Assembly (NCBI RefSeq): GCF_013376455.1
Contig: NZ_CP045504.1
Span: 682,001-746,000 of the forward strand
Length of the DNA: 64,000 nucleotides
Origin: Desulfolutivibrio sulfodismutans DSM 3696
GTDB taxonomy: Bacteria; Desulfobacterota; Desulfovibrionia; Desulfovibrionales; Desulfovibrionaceae
Direction: 5' to 3'
Shown one piece after another: positions 10,210 to 19,122 of this stretch. The stretch's first letter is position 1. Every line of letters starts with the position of its first letter. The notes beneath the pieces were generated by a model. It did not search any database and was not told the origin of the DNA. It saw nothing but the letters and a program-made list of their open reading frames with translations. Both the position numbers and the translations under genes were made by a program.

Positions 10210-10323
10210 TCCGCCGCGGCGGGGAATGGAGACGGTTTGCGGCGAGGCTGTGCGGCGGCCGCAGACATGGAAACGAGTGGATCAGGCCATTTGTCCTGAG
10301 CGCGTAACGAAGGAGTGCGGGGA

Positions 10324-10602
10324 ATGGATCTCACCTGGATGGAATGGACCCCCATCACGGCCTATTTTTTCATCTTCATAGGCTGCACCCTGGCCGTCAT
10401 GACCGTGTGGCAGGTGCTCTCGCCCACCGTCGAGCGCAAGGGGTTTCTGCCCATGGCCACCACCCGGGGAGACCGGCTTTTCGTCGGGCTTCTCGGCGGA
10501 TGCTATATTTTACTGGCCTTCATCGGCCTTTCCGAAGTCAGTCTCTGGTATGCCCTGGCCCTGGCCCTGGCCTTTCTCGGCGGCGTCCTGCGTTTCGGAT
10601 GA
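10324..10602 (+). CDS. glpU: Small membrane protein GlpU (DUF2160-like)
   Basis: A 92-aa protein with three hydrophobic segments, at about residues 12-33, 55-72 and 75-90. The start at 10324 has AAGGAG upstream. Its size, topology and place between the permeases and the binding protein match GlpU, the DUF2160 membrane protein of glycerol ABC transporters. Its biochemical role is not established in the family; an accessory membrane role is inferred from constant co-occurrence. Confidence 0.8.
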   Translation: MDLTWMEWTPITAYFFIFIGCTLAVMTVWQVLSPTVERKGFLPMATTRGDRLFVGLLGGCYILLAFIGLSEVSLWYALALALAFLGGVLRFG

Positions 10603-10678
10603 GCCCCGGTTTCGCCTGGCCTGGACAGACGTTTTGCGATGTGGAGCGGCAGGAAACGTTTAACCGGAGGTACGGCAG

Positions 10679-12442
<1,764 letters not shown>

Positions 12443-12470
12443 GCACGCCCGCACGACATGACTTGCATGA

Positions 12471-12502
12471 CGGCGCGTCCTTCGGGGCGCGCCGTTTGTT
12501 TG
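12471..12502 (+). terminator. Rho-independent terminator after glpV
   Basis: A 10-bp stem (CGGCGCGTCC paired with GGGCGCGCCG, one G-U pair) closes a TTCG tetraloop and is followed by a T-rich tail. It ends the glpSTPQUV transcript. Confidence 0.85.
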
Positions 12503-12828
12503 TCGCCAGCCTCCATCCCGCTTCAGGCAACGACCAAGGTCTGCGACCAGATCGATGACGCATGTCTCGTTCGCGTCAACCAAAGCCCGTCGCCGCCAGG
12601 GACGGCTCGGCAGCATCCCGGAAAGCCTCGAAGACCGCTGGCTGACGGTCTAGCCAACCCGCCCGGCGGGTGGCGTGCGCATTGCATTGGGTGAAAACTT
12701 TTCAGGTATCTGGTTCGTGGGATGTTGTTGTCTGCCGGAGTCTTGGGATACATATCCGCCCGGGCGGGGCGTCGGAGACGACAGCCTCCCATTTCGGATT
12801 CCGCCCCAACCACGTTCAAGGAGCCAAC
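12503..12828. other. Non-coding leader region upstream of cyuA
   Basis: These 326 nt hold no credible gene. They include a GC hairpin near 12658-12671 (CCCGCCCGGCGGG) and a sigma54-like element at 12671-12686. No known riboswitch fold was recognised. Confidence 0.5.
12671..12686 (+). promoter_or_regulatory. Possible sigma54 -24/-12 element upstream of cyuA
   Basis: TGGCGTGCGCATTGCA keeps the essential GG at -24, GC at -12 and correct spacing. It departs from TGGCAC at two positions. It lies about 140 nt before the cyuA ATG. An imperfect match can arise by chance in GC-rich DNA. Confidence 0.4.
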
Positions 12829-14157
12829 ATGGGTTTCAGCCTGAAAGACATCCTGCACGACAAGGCCTGGCAGCTTCTGCGCCTGGAAACCGACCCCGGC
12901 CTGGGTTGCACCGAGCCCGCCGCCATCGGCCTGTGCGCCGCCGTGGCCGCCGCCATCCTGCAATCCCGCGAGCCCGACGCCATTGTCGTTATGACCGATC
13001 CCAACATCTATAAAAACGCCATGGGCGTGAGCATCCCCAACGCCAACTCCGAGGCGGGCATTCCCCTGGCCGCCGCCCTGGGGGCCGTGGCCGGGGAGCC
13101 GTCCCAGAGGCTCCAGATCTTTTCCACCGTGACCCCGGACGACCTGGAAAAAGCCCAGGCCCTGGTGCGCCAGGGCAAGGTCACGGCAGGAATCGCTCCG
13201 GAGACCACGGGCCTTTACGTCAAGGTCGCCATCACCGCCGGAGAGCACACGGCCTGGGCCGTGGTCTCGGGCCGCCACGACCATGTGGCCTCCCGGGGCC
13301 TGGACGGACGGGAGATGGGCTGCGACGAGAATTCCGGGCCATCGTCCTCGGACTCCGGGCTGGTGGCCCTGGAAGAATGGCTGCTGGGCATGACTGTGCC
13401 GGAACTGGTCACCCTGGTGGACGAGATGGACAGCGCGGACCTGGAATACGTGCGCGAGGGCCTGGCCTTAAACGAGGCCCTGGTGGAATATGGCCTGGCC
13501 CACGGTCCGGGCATCGCCGTAGGCCGCACCCAGCTTGGGCTCATCCGCCAGGGCCTTGTCAAGAAGGACATGGTGGTCTGGGCCGGGGTGCGCACGGCCT
13601 CGGGCATTGATTCCCGCATGGGCGGGGCGCCGCTTCCGGCCATGACCCTGGCCGGGTCGGGCAACCAGTGCATTGCGGCGGGCATTCCGGTGGTCACCGT
13701 GGCCCAGTATGCGGACATGGAGGACCAGACCCTTGCGGTGCGGGCGGTCATGCTAAGCTACCTCATCACCTGTTCCATCAAGGCCGGGGTGGGGCGGCTC
13801 TCAGCGCTGTGCGGCAGCGGCATGGCGGGCGGGGCGGGCGTGGCCGCCGCCACGGCCTATCTGTTCGGAGGGACGATGGAGAAGATCGGCGGGGCCATCA
13901 AAAACCACATCGCGGCCTTTTGCCCCGTGGCCTGCGACGGGGCCAAGACCAGTTGCGCCCTCAAGGTCGGGGAGATGGCGGCAGCTGCGGTCAAAAACGG
14001 CCTTCTGGCCCTGTCGGGCTGCATCGTGCGGGCCACAGACGGGGTGGTGGACAAATCCCCGGAACAGACCATGCGCAACCTGGGAATCATCGCCAAAAAA
14101 GGCCTGTGCGGTCTTGATCCGGTGATCCTGGACATCATGCTGCACAAACAGGTCTAA
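12829..14157 (+). CDS. cyuA: L-cysteine desulfidase, CyuA/YhaM (UPF0597) family
   Basis: A 442-aa protein starting at ATG 12829 after AAGGAG. Conserved segments include DPGLGCTEPAAIGL near the N-terminus, GNQCIAAGIPV, LSALCGSGMAGGAG and CPVACDGAKTSCALK. These match the UPF0597 family, whose characterised members (E. coli CyuA, archaeal cysteine desulfidase) are Fe-S enzymes splitting L-cysteine to pyruvate, ammonia and sulfide. The conserved cysteines could ligate the cluster. It is cytoplasmic and appears to be a single-gene unit. A related serine-dehydratase activity cannot be excluded. Confidence 0.82.
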   Translation: MGFSLKDILHDKAWQLLRLETDPGLGCTEPAAIGLCAAVAAAILQSREPDAIVVMTDPNIYKNAMGVSIPNANSEAGIPLAAALGAVAGEPSQRLQIFSTVTPDDLEKAQALVRQGKVTAGIAPETTGLYVKVAITAGEHTAWAVVSGRHDHVASRGLDGREMGCDENSGPSSSDSGLVALEEWLLGMTVPELVTLVDEMDSADLEYVREGLALNEALVEYGLAHGPGIAVGRTQLGLIRQGLVKKDMVVWAGVRTASGIDSRMGGAPLPAMTLAGSGNQCIAAGIPVVTVAQYADMEDQTLAVRAVMLSYLITCSIKAGVGRLSALCGSGMAGGAGVAAATAYLFGGTMEKIGGAIKNHIAAFCPVACDGAKTSCALKVGEMAAAAVKNGLLALSGCIVRATDGVVDKSPEQTMRNLGIIAKKGLCGLDPVILDIMLHKQV

Positions 14158-14491
14158 CCCGCATCGTCGTTTTTTTCGCGGAGATACCGGGGTTCTTCTC
14201 GATCTTACGGATACCCGCCTCGGCCTGCGTAGCGCGAGTATCGTCTGACTTCTGGCGTTCACGCCGCCTGGGGCCTGTTCCCATGGCACGGGGGTTGCTT
14301 TGCTGCCCTTGGAGAGTCCCGGCCCGGTCGCCGCGTGGGATCAAAACATTCCGGGAAACGGCCCGAGGCGGGTGTCTGGCGGGAGTTTCCCCGGCCCCGG
14401 CCCGGAGGCTGCTTGTCCGCCATCATGCAAAACTGTAGCCTGACCCGACGTTTTTGCATTTCCCCTCACCACGGAGGTTGGCCAAAAGACC
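14158..14491. other. Promoter and leader region of the SBP-GTPase-ABC operon
   Basis: A 334-nt non-coding region. It contains the sigma54 element at 14284-14299 and an upstream stretch with GGCGTTCACGCC (near 14253), a short inverted repeat that could belong to an activator site. About 190 nt separate the promoter from the first ATG, so the transcript would have a long leader. Confidence 0.5.
14284..14299 (+). promoter_or_regulatory. Sigma54 (RpoN) -24/-12 promoter
   Basis: TGGCACGGGGGTTGCT is a full match to TGGCACR-N4-TTGCW, with the required spacing. It points toward the operon starting at 14492; rpoN itself is in this window at 32197. Transcription from it would need a bacterial enhancer-binding protein, none of which is seen nearby. 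Confidence 0.75.
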
Positions 14492-15523
14492 ATGAAAGCC
14501 CTTGACGAACTGATGCGCTCCGTGCGCGACATGGCGGAAGAGGACGCCGCATCTGCGGATGCCCCCGTCGATCTGTTGCTCTACGCGCCCTGCCCGGTGA
14601 AGCTGGTGGTGAAGGACGGCATCGACCGCATTGCCGCCGACCATGCCCGGCGCGGCCGGGAACTCACGGTGCATATCCCCATGGGCTGCACCTCCGTGGA
14701 CCCCTACGATCCCATCTACCGCGAATCCGACCCGGATCGGCTGCCCGGGGTCATCGGCTCCATCGGGTTCGGGGATTTCTGGCGGCGGGAGTTCGTTTCC
14801 CGCCACGTGCGGGCCGGACTTTTCGCCGCCGCCCCGGCGGCCCCCCTAAGCCCCCTGCACGAAAAGGCCGGGCTCCTCGATCCGCGCGGCCATTACACCC
14901 TCTACGGGGTCACCCCCTACCTTTTTCTGGCGGACACCCGCCGCCTGGGCGGCCTGCCCGTGCCGCAGGCCTGGGAAGACGTCCTGCATCCGCGTTACAA
15001 GGGCGAACTCATCATGTGCGGGGACGGCGACGACATGGCCGACGCCGTGATTTTAAACGTCTACAAAGAGTTCGGCATGGACGGACTGCGCGCCCTGGCG
15101 GCTAACTGCAAGGGCTTCATGCATTCCTCGTCCATGGTCAAATCCGCCGGGTCCGGCGATGAGTCGGCCGGGGCGGTGTATATCATCCCGGCCTTCTTCG
15201 CCGAGACCGTCACCCGGCCGGCGCATCTGCGGGTGGTCTGGCCTCGCGACGGCGCGGCGTCGAGCCCGTTGTATTTTCTGGCCAAAAAAAGCGAGCGGGA
15301 GCGTCTGGCCGAGGTCATCGCCTTTTTCGGGGACGGATTTGCGGGAATCGACAGCGCGGCCTGGTTTGCGCCCATGGCCGCTTCTGCGGCGGCCAGGCTT
15401 CCCCCCGAGGCCCGTCTCAAGTGGGTGGGCTGGGACTGGATCGAGGACAACGACGTCACCGAGCGCCGCGACACCTTAAACGCCCTTTTTCGGGACATGG
15501 TCCGGAAGGCGACATGCGCCTGA
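14492..15523 (+). CDS. Substrate-binding-protein-like protein without signal peptide
   Basis: A 343-aa protein starting at ATG 14492 after GGAGGT. The fold signature is that of AfuA/Fe(III)-type ABC binding proteins (IGFGDFWRREF, YGVTPYLFLAD, WEDVLHPRYKGEL), but the N-terminus is charged and lacks a signal peptide, so it should be cytoplasmic. Notable cysteines lie in LLYAPCPVKL and HIPMGCTSVDPYDP. Its last 10 nt overlap the downstream GTPase gene, indicating tight coupling. Ligand and function are unknown; a cytosolic ligand or metal carrier working with the GTPase and ATPase is inference from context. Confidence 0.7.
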   Translation: MKALDELMRSVRDMAEEDAASADAPVDLLLYAPCPVKLVVKDGIDRIAADHARRGRELTVHIPMGCTSVDPYDPIYRESDPDRLPGVIGSIGFGDFWRREFVSRHVRAGLFAAAPAAPLSPLHEKAGLLDPRGHYTLYGVTPYLFLADTRRLGGLPVPQAWEDVLHPRYKGELIMCGDGDDMADAVILNVYKEFGMDGLRALAANCKGFMHSSSMVKSAGSGDESAGAVYIIPAFFAETVTRPAHLRVVWPRDGAASSPLYFLAKKSERERLAEVIAFFGDGFAGIDSAAWFAPMAASAAARLPPEARLKWVGWDWIEDNDVTERRDTLNALFRDMVRKATCA

Positions 15524-16224
15524 TCACCGTGTCCGGGCCGCCCTCCTGCGGCAAGACCGCCGTATTGTCCAAGGCCTGCCGGGCACTCATGGACGCGGGC
15601 ACGGCCTGCGCCGTGGTCAAGTTCGACTGCCTGCAAAGCCGCGACGGGGAGATCTACCGCGAGATCGGTGTGCCGGTATCCGTGGTCTTTTCCGGCGGCC
15701 TGTGCCCGGACCACTTTTATGCCTCGAACCTGGAAGAGGCCTTTGCCTGGGCCATGGGAACCGGCGCGGGATGCTTCGTCATCGAAACCGCCGGGTTGTG
15801 CAACCGCTGCTCGCCGCATCTGCGCGGGGCCCTTGGGCTGTGCGTCATCGACAACCTCATGGGCATCGACGCCCCGGCCAAGATCGGCCCCATGCTGCGG
15901 CTGGCCGACCTCGTGGTGGTCACCAAGGGCGATCTGGTCTCCCAGGCCGAACGCGAGGTGTACCGGCACCGCATCCGCCAGATGAACAGCCGGGCCGTGA
16001 TCCGCCACGTCAACGGCCTAACCGGCCAAGGCTGCGCCGAATTGGCCCGGATCATGGAGCAGGCCCCGGATCTTTCCTCGGTCACGGACGTGAAGCTGCG
16101 GTTTTCCATGCCCGCCGCCGTCTGCTCCTATTGCCTGAGCGAAACCCGCATCGGCGTGCGCTACCAGAAGGGCAATGTGAAAAAGGCCCGTTTCGGAGGC
16201 GGCGATGTCCACGACGATCATTGA
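15514..16224 (+). CDS. G3E/HypB-like GTP-binding protein with cysteine motifs
   Basis: A 236-aa P-loop protein. Walker A is SGPPSCGKT at residues 7-15; IETAG with an adjoining CNRC follows the Walker B/switch region; VTKGDL is the guanine-specificity motif (TKxD). The C-terminus has CSYCLSETRIGVRY, a CxxC pair. The architecture resembles HypB/CobW/UreG metal-insertion GTPases. ATG 15514 overlaps the preceding gene and the 3' end overlaps the ABC ATPase by 20 nt. The cysteine pairs suggest metal or Fe-S binding. The target enzyme is unknown. Confidence 0.75.
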   Translation: MRLITVSGPPSCGKTAVLSKACRALMDAGTACAVVKFDCLQSRDGEIYREIGVPVSVVFSGGLCPDHFYASNLEEAFAWAMGTGAGCFVIETAGLCNRCSPHLRGALGLCVIDNLMGIDAPAKIGPMLRLADLVVVTKGDLVSQAEREVYRHRIRQMNSRAVIRHVNGLTGQGCAELARIMEQAPDLSSVTDVKLRFSMPAAVCSYCLSETRIGVRYQKGNVKKARFGGGDVHDDH

Positions 16225-17002
16225 GGGCGTTTTCGTGCCCCGGACCATGACCCTGACCGCCGGACGCGACAAGTCGGGGCGGCCCGAGGCTTGCGACGTG
16301 TCGTTTGCCGCCGGGCAGGTCACGGCGCTTCTGGGGCCCACGGGCTCGGGCAAGAGCCGTTTTCTCTCGGACATCGAGTCCATGGCCCAGGGCGACACCC
16401 CAACCGGACGCACGCTCTTGCTCGACGGACGTTCCCCGGACGCGGACGAGCGTTTCGCCCTGACGGGCAGGCTGGTGGCCCAGCTCACCCAGAACATGAA
16501 CTTTGTCCTGGACATGGGGGTGCTGGATTTTCTGACCACGCACGCCGAAAGCCGGGGGGCGGCCGACCCGAAAGATGTGGCCGACCGTGTCTTCGCCGCC
16601 GCCAATGCCCTGGCCGGGGAGCCGTTTTCCCCGGAGATCCAGCTCACCCAGCTTTCGGGCGGCCAGTCGCGGGCGCTTATGATCGCGGACACGGCGCTCC
16701 TTAGCTGGTCGCCGGTGCTGCTCATCGACGAGATCGAAAACGCCGGGGTGGACAAGAAAAAGGCCCTGGAGCTTTTGGTGCAAAGCGACAAGATCATCGT
16801 CATGGCCACCCATGATCCGGTCCTGGCCCTGTCGGCGCATCGGCGACTGGTCTTCGAGCATGGCGCGGTACGGGCCGTCGTGGAGCGCAGCGGCCGGGAG
16901 GAGGGCGTTCTGGCCAGGCTGTCGGCCATGGAGACGGAGATCTCCCGGGTGCGGGAGCGCCTGCGCCGCGGTGCGGCCGTGGACGGCTCGAAAGCCACAT
17001 GA
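16205..17002 (+). CDS. ABC-type ATPase lacking a permease partner
   Basis: A 265-aa ATPase with Walker A GPTGSGKS (about residue 43), Q-loop LTQN, signature LSGGQ, Walker B PVLLIDEIEN and H-loop ATHDP. The glutamate after Walker B is kept (DEIEN), so it should hydrolyse ATP. No membrane permease is encoded next to it. The start overlaps the GTPase gene. Soluble ABC ATPases of this sort may power a conformational or delivery step rather than transport; that role here is a guess. Confidence 0.75.
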   Translation: MSTTIIEGVFVPRTMTLTAGRDKSGRPEACDVSFAAGQVTALLGPTGSGKSRFLSDIESMAQGDTPTGRTLLLDGRSPDADERFALTGRLVAQLTQNMNFVLDMGVLDFLTTHAESRGAADPKDVADRVFAAANALAGEPFSPEIQLTQLSGGQSRALMIADTALLSWSPVLLIDEIENAGVDKKKALELLVQSDKIIVMATHDPVLALSAHRRLVFEHGAVRAVVERSGREEGVLARLSAMETEISRVRERLRRGAAVDGSKAT

Positions 17003-17055
17003 TTCCCGACAACGACGCAAACGCGTTCCGGCATGGAACCACAAGGAGATCTGCG

Positions 17056-17700
17056 ATGTACCGTCGTATCGTGGCCTGTGCGGTCGTGGCCGCTTTGGCG
17101 GTTTTTTTCGGAGCCTGGGTTCCGTCCTGGGGCTTGGCCGCCGAAATGACCCAGGACCAGGCCGCAAAGGCCCTGACGGACTTTTTTGCGGCCAAGCCCT
17201 ACTATCCGATTTCTGCGGCCTGCCTGAAGATCACCCCCGGGGGATACAAAAACCGGGGGTTCGCCTTTACGGTGGACGCCACGGACTGCCTGGACGAGGA
17301 GGGCGGCAAGGCGGACTCCTGGCGGGTGGACGCCGTGACCGGAGAGGTCTTCGTCCAAAACGCCAAAGGGAAATATCAGGCCCCGGGCGTCGATGCCCGG
17401 CTTGTCTCGGCCGATGCGGCCGAGGCCCTTGTTCTGGCCCTGCCCGAGGTGCAAAAGGAGATGAAGGCCCACAAAAACGCCTTTCTCATGCTGGAAGGGC
17501 ATCCCGACCGGGATATCCTGGCCGCGAACCCGGCCGAGGCCTTTTACGACTTCTATTTCGGCCACGACATGGGCGACCACACCACCCGGCTGTGGACCTT
17601 CCGGGTCAACGCCCTGAGCCGGGAGATGCTGGTCACCGACCCGGTGGAGGGCACGGATGTGTCCCTGGAGGCGTGGCGCAAGACTCTGTCGGGGAAATGA
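17056..17700 (+). CDS. Exported PepSY-like protein of unknown function
   Basis: A 214-aa protein from ATG 17056, preceded by AAGGAG. The first about 30 residues form a signal peptide ending GLAAE. The mature part has two similar segments, SWRVDAVTGEVFV and LWTFRVNALSREMLV, resembling PepSY-type beta repeats. It is 53 nt downstream of the ABC ATPase and directly before a terminator, so it is probably the last gene of the operon. No enzyme motif was seen. Confidence 0.6.
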   Translation: MYRRIVACAVVAALAVFFGAWVPSWGLAAEMTQDQAAKALTDFFAAKPYYPISAACLKITPGGYKNRGFAFTVDATDCLDEEGGKADSWRVDAVTGEVFVQNAKGKYQAPGVDARLVSADAAEALVLALPEVQKEMKAHKNAFLMLEGHPDRDILAANPAEAFYDFYFGHDMGDHTTRLWTFRVNALSREMLVTDPVEGTDVSLEAWRKTLSGK

Positions 17701-17737
17701 TCCGCTTGTCGCCGCCATGAAACGGCGCACCATGGAA

Positions 17738-17769
17738 AACCGTCCGGGCAGTGGCTCCGGGCGGTTTTT
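17738..17769 (+). terminator. Bidirectional terminator between the operon and cheV
   Basis: AACCGTCCGG pairs with CCGGGCGGTT around a 9-nt loop, followed by TTT. On the other strand the same hairpin precedes TTTTCC, so it can also end the convergent cheV transcript. Confidence 0.75.
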
Positions 17770-17791
17770 GGCGTTGGGAGAGGGGGGGCGG

Positions 17792-18778
17792 CTATTCGGT
17801 CAGTATCCGTTTCGGGATGCCGTCCAGGTCGCCCTCGATAAGCTTTTTGGCCCGGTCGGCCAGTGTGGCGATCTCGGGTTTGGTCACCTGGTCGTCGGCC
17901 CCCACGGAAATGCCCTTGTGGTAGAGCTGGTGGTTGATCAGCGAGGAGAAAAGAATCACCGGCAGGGATTTGAGCACCGGGTCGTCCTTGATCTTTTTGC
18001 ACAAGGAATGGCCGTCCATGGACGGCATCTCCAGGTCCGTGACCACCAGATCCACGTATTCGGAAAGCGGCACGCCCCGTTCGGCAGCCAGACGCTTCCA
18101 TTCCGTAAGCCTGTTCCAGGCGTTTTGGCCGTTGATGTCCTGCTCCACGGAAAAGCCGTCCTTCTCCAGGTAGGAAACGATCAATCGACGAATGGAATTG
18201 GAATCGTCCACCACCAGGGTTTTGTAGTGGGTGCGATCCACCATGCCGTCCTTGCGGCCGGTGCGGTCCATGCGGATGGCCAGGGCGGGGTTCAAATCCC
18301 AGATGATCTGCTCCATATCCAGAAGCAGCAGGATGCGATCCTCGAACTTGACCACGCCCGTGAAGTTTCGGGCCGCAAATTGCGCGGTATAACCGCTTGG
18401 CGGCTCCACATCGTTCCAGCTCTTGCGGTGAATGCGGGTGACGCCCGAAACCATGAAGGCGTTGACCACCTTGTTGAACTCGGCCACGATGACCTTGGTG
18501 GACTCCGTGCGGGCCATGGGTTTGCCCAGCCACAGGCTCAGGTCGATGAGCGGAATGACCCTGGAGCGCAGGTTGAACGTGCCGATGACGCTGGGGTGCG
18601 GCATGTGCGGCATCTCCGTGACCGTGGGCAGACGGATGATTTCCAGCACCTTGGCCACGTTGACGCCGAAATAGGCCCGATAGGGCTTTTCATCGCCCTG
18701 AGCCTGCTCATCTATGTAAAACTCAATGATTTCAAATTCGTTTGTTCCGGCTTCAAGCAAAATATTGGTTTGCGACAT
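17792..18778 (-). CDS. cheV: Chemotaxis coupling protein CheV
   Basis: A 328-aa fusion of a CheW-like domain (about residues 15-165) and a response-regulator receiver (about 190-320). The receiver has VVDDS (acid pocket), DLEMP with the phosphoacceptor Asp, FSS and TKPE with the conserved Lys. CheV couples methyl-accepting receptors to CheA and adapts by phosphorylation. No other chemotaxis genes adjoin, so it is an isolated copy. It is divergent from tamA. Confidence 0.92.
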   Translation of the reverse strand: MSQTNILLEAGTNEFEIIEFYIDEQAQGDEKPYRAYFGVNVAKVLEIIRLPTVTEMPHMPHPSVIGTFNLRSRVIPLIDLSLWLGKPMARTESTKVIVAEFNKVVNAFMVSGVTRIHRKSWNDVEPPSGYTAQFAARNFTGVVKFEDRILLLLDMEQIIWDLNPALAIRMDRTGRKDGMVDRTHYKTLVVDDSNSIRRLIVSYLEKDGFSVEQDINGQNAWNRLTEWKRLAAERGVPLSEYVDLVVTDLEMPSMDGHSLCKKIKDDPVLKSLPVILFSSLINHQLYHKGISVGADDQVTKPEIATLADRAKKLIEGDLDGIPKRILTE

Positions 18779-19122
18779 GGTTGTTTGGCTCCGCTCCCAT
18801 GTGTTTGCCCCCGGGGGGGGCTCGTGCGGCGCTGTCCCGGCCTACGCCATCAGATAGCGGGTCAGGCACGGACAGGCAGCGGGATTTATCCCGGATGAAT
18901 TCTGTCTCCAAACACCCATACGCCGGGCGGGAGAGAAAATCTAGCCATCCCATGCCCCGGTTTTGTGACAGTCACGCTATCGTATCCGTTCTTCTTGAAA
19001 AAGACTTATTTTCTCCAATCGGCATATGGCGGCGTCCCGACCGGCCGTGATGAAAAAAGAACTTTGCCCCAGGCCATGGGGAATGGTACCAGAAAGACGG
19101 GGAGGGGGAGTTCCAACACGCA
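18779..19122. other. Intergenic region between cheV and tamA
   Basis: These 344 nt contain a GTGACAGTCAC inverted repeat near 18965-18975, but no recognisable gene and no clear promoter. The true tamA start may lie slightly inside or downstream of this boundary. Confidence 0.4.

Noticed and set aside
12503-12828. Possible riboswitch before cyuA
   Set aside because: Hairpins are present but no known aptamer core was matched; kept as plain leader.
14158-14491. Possible cobalamin or molybdenum-cofactor riboswitch before the SBP-like gene
   Set aside because: Conserved core sequences of those aptamers are not visible.
16205-17002. Ordinary metal importer together with the SBP-like gene
   Set aside because: No permease gene and no signal peptide on the binding protein.
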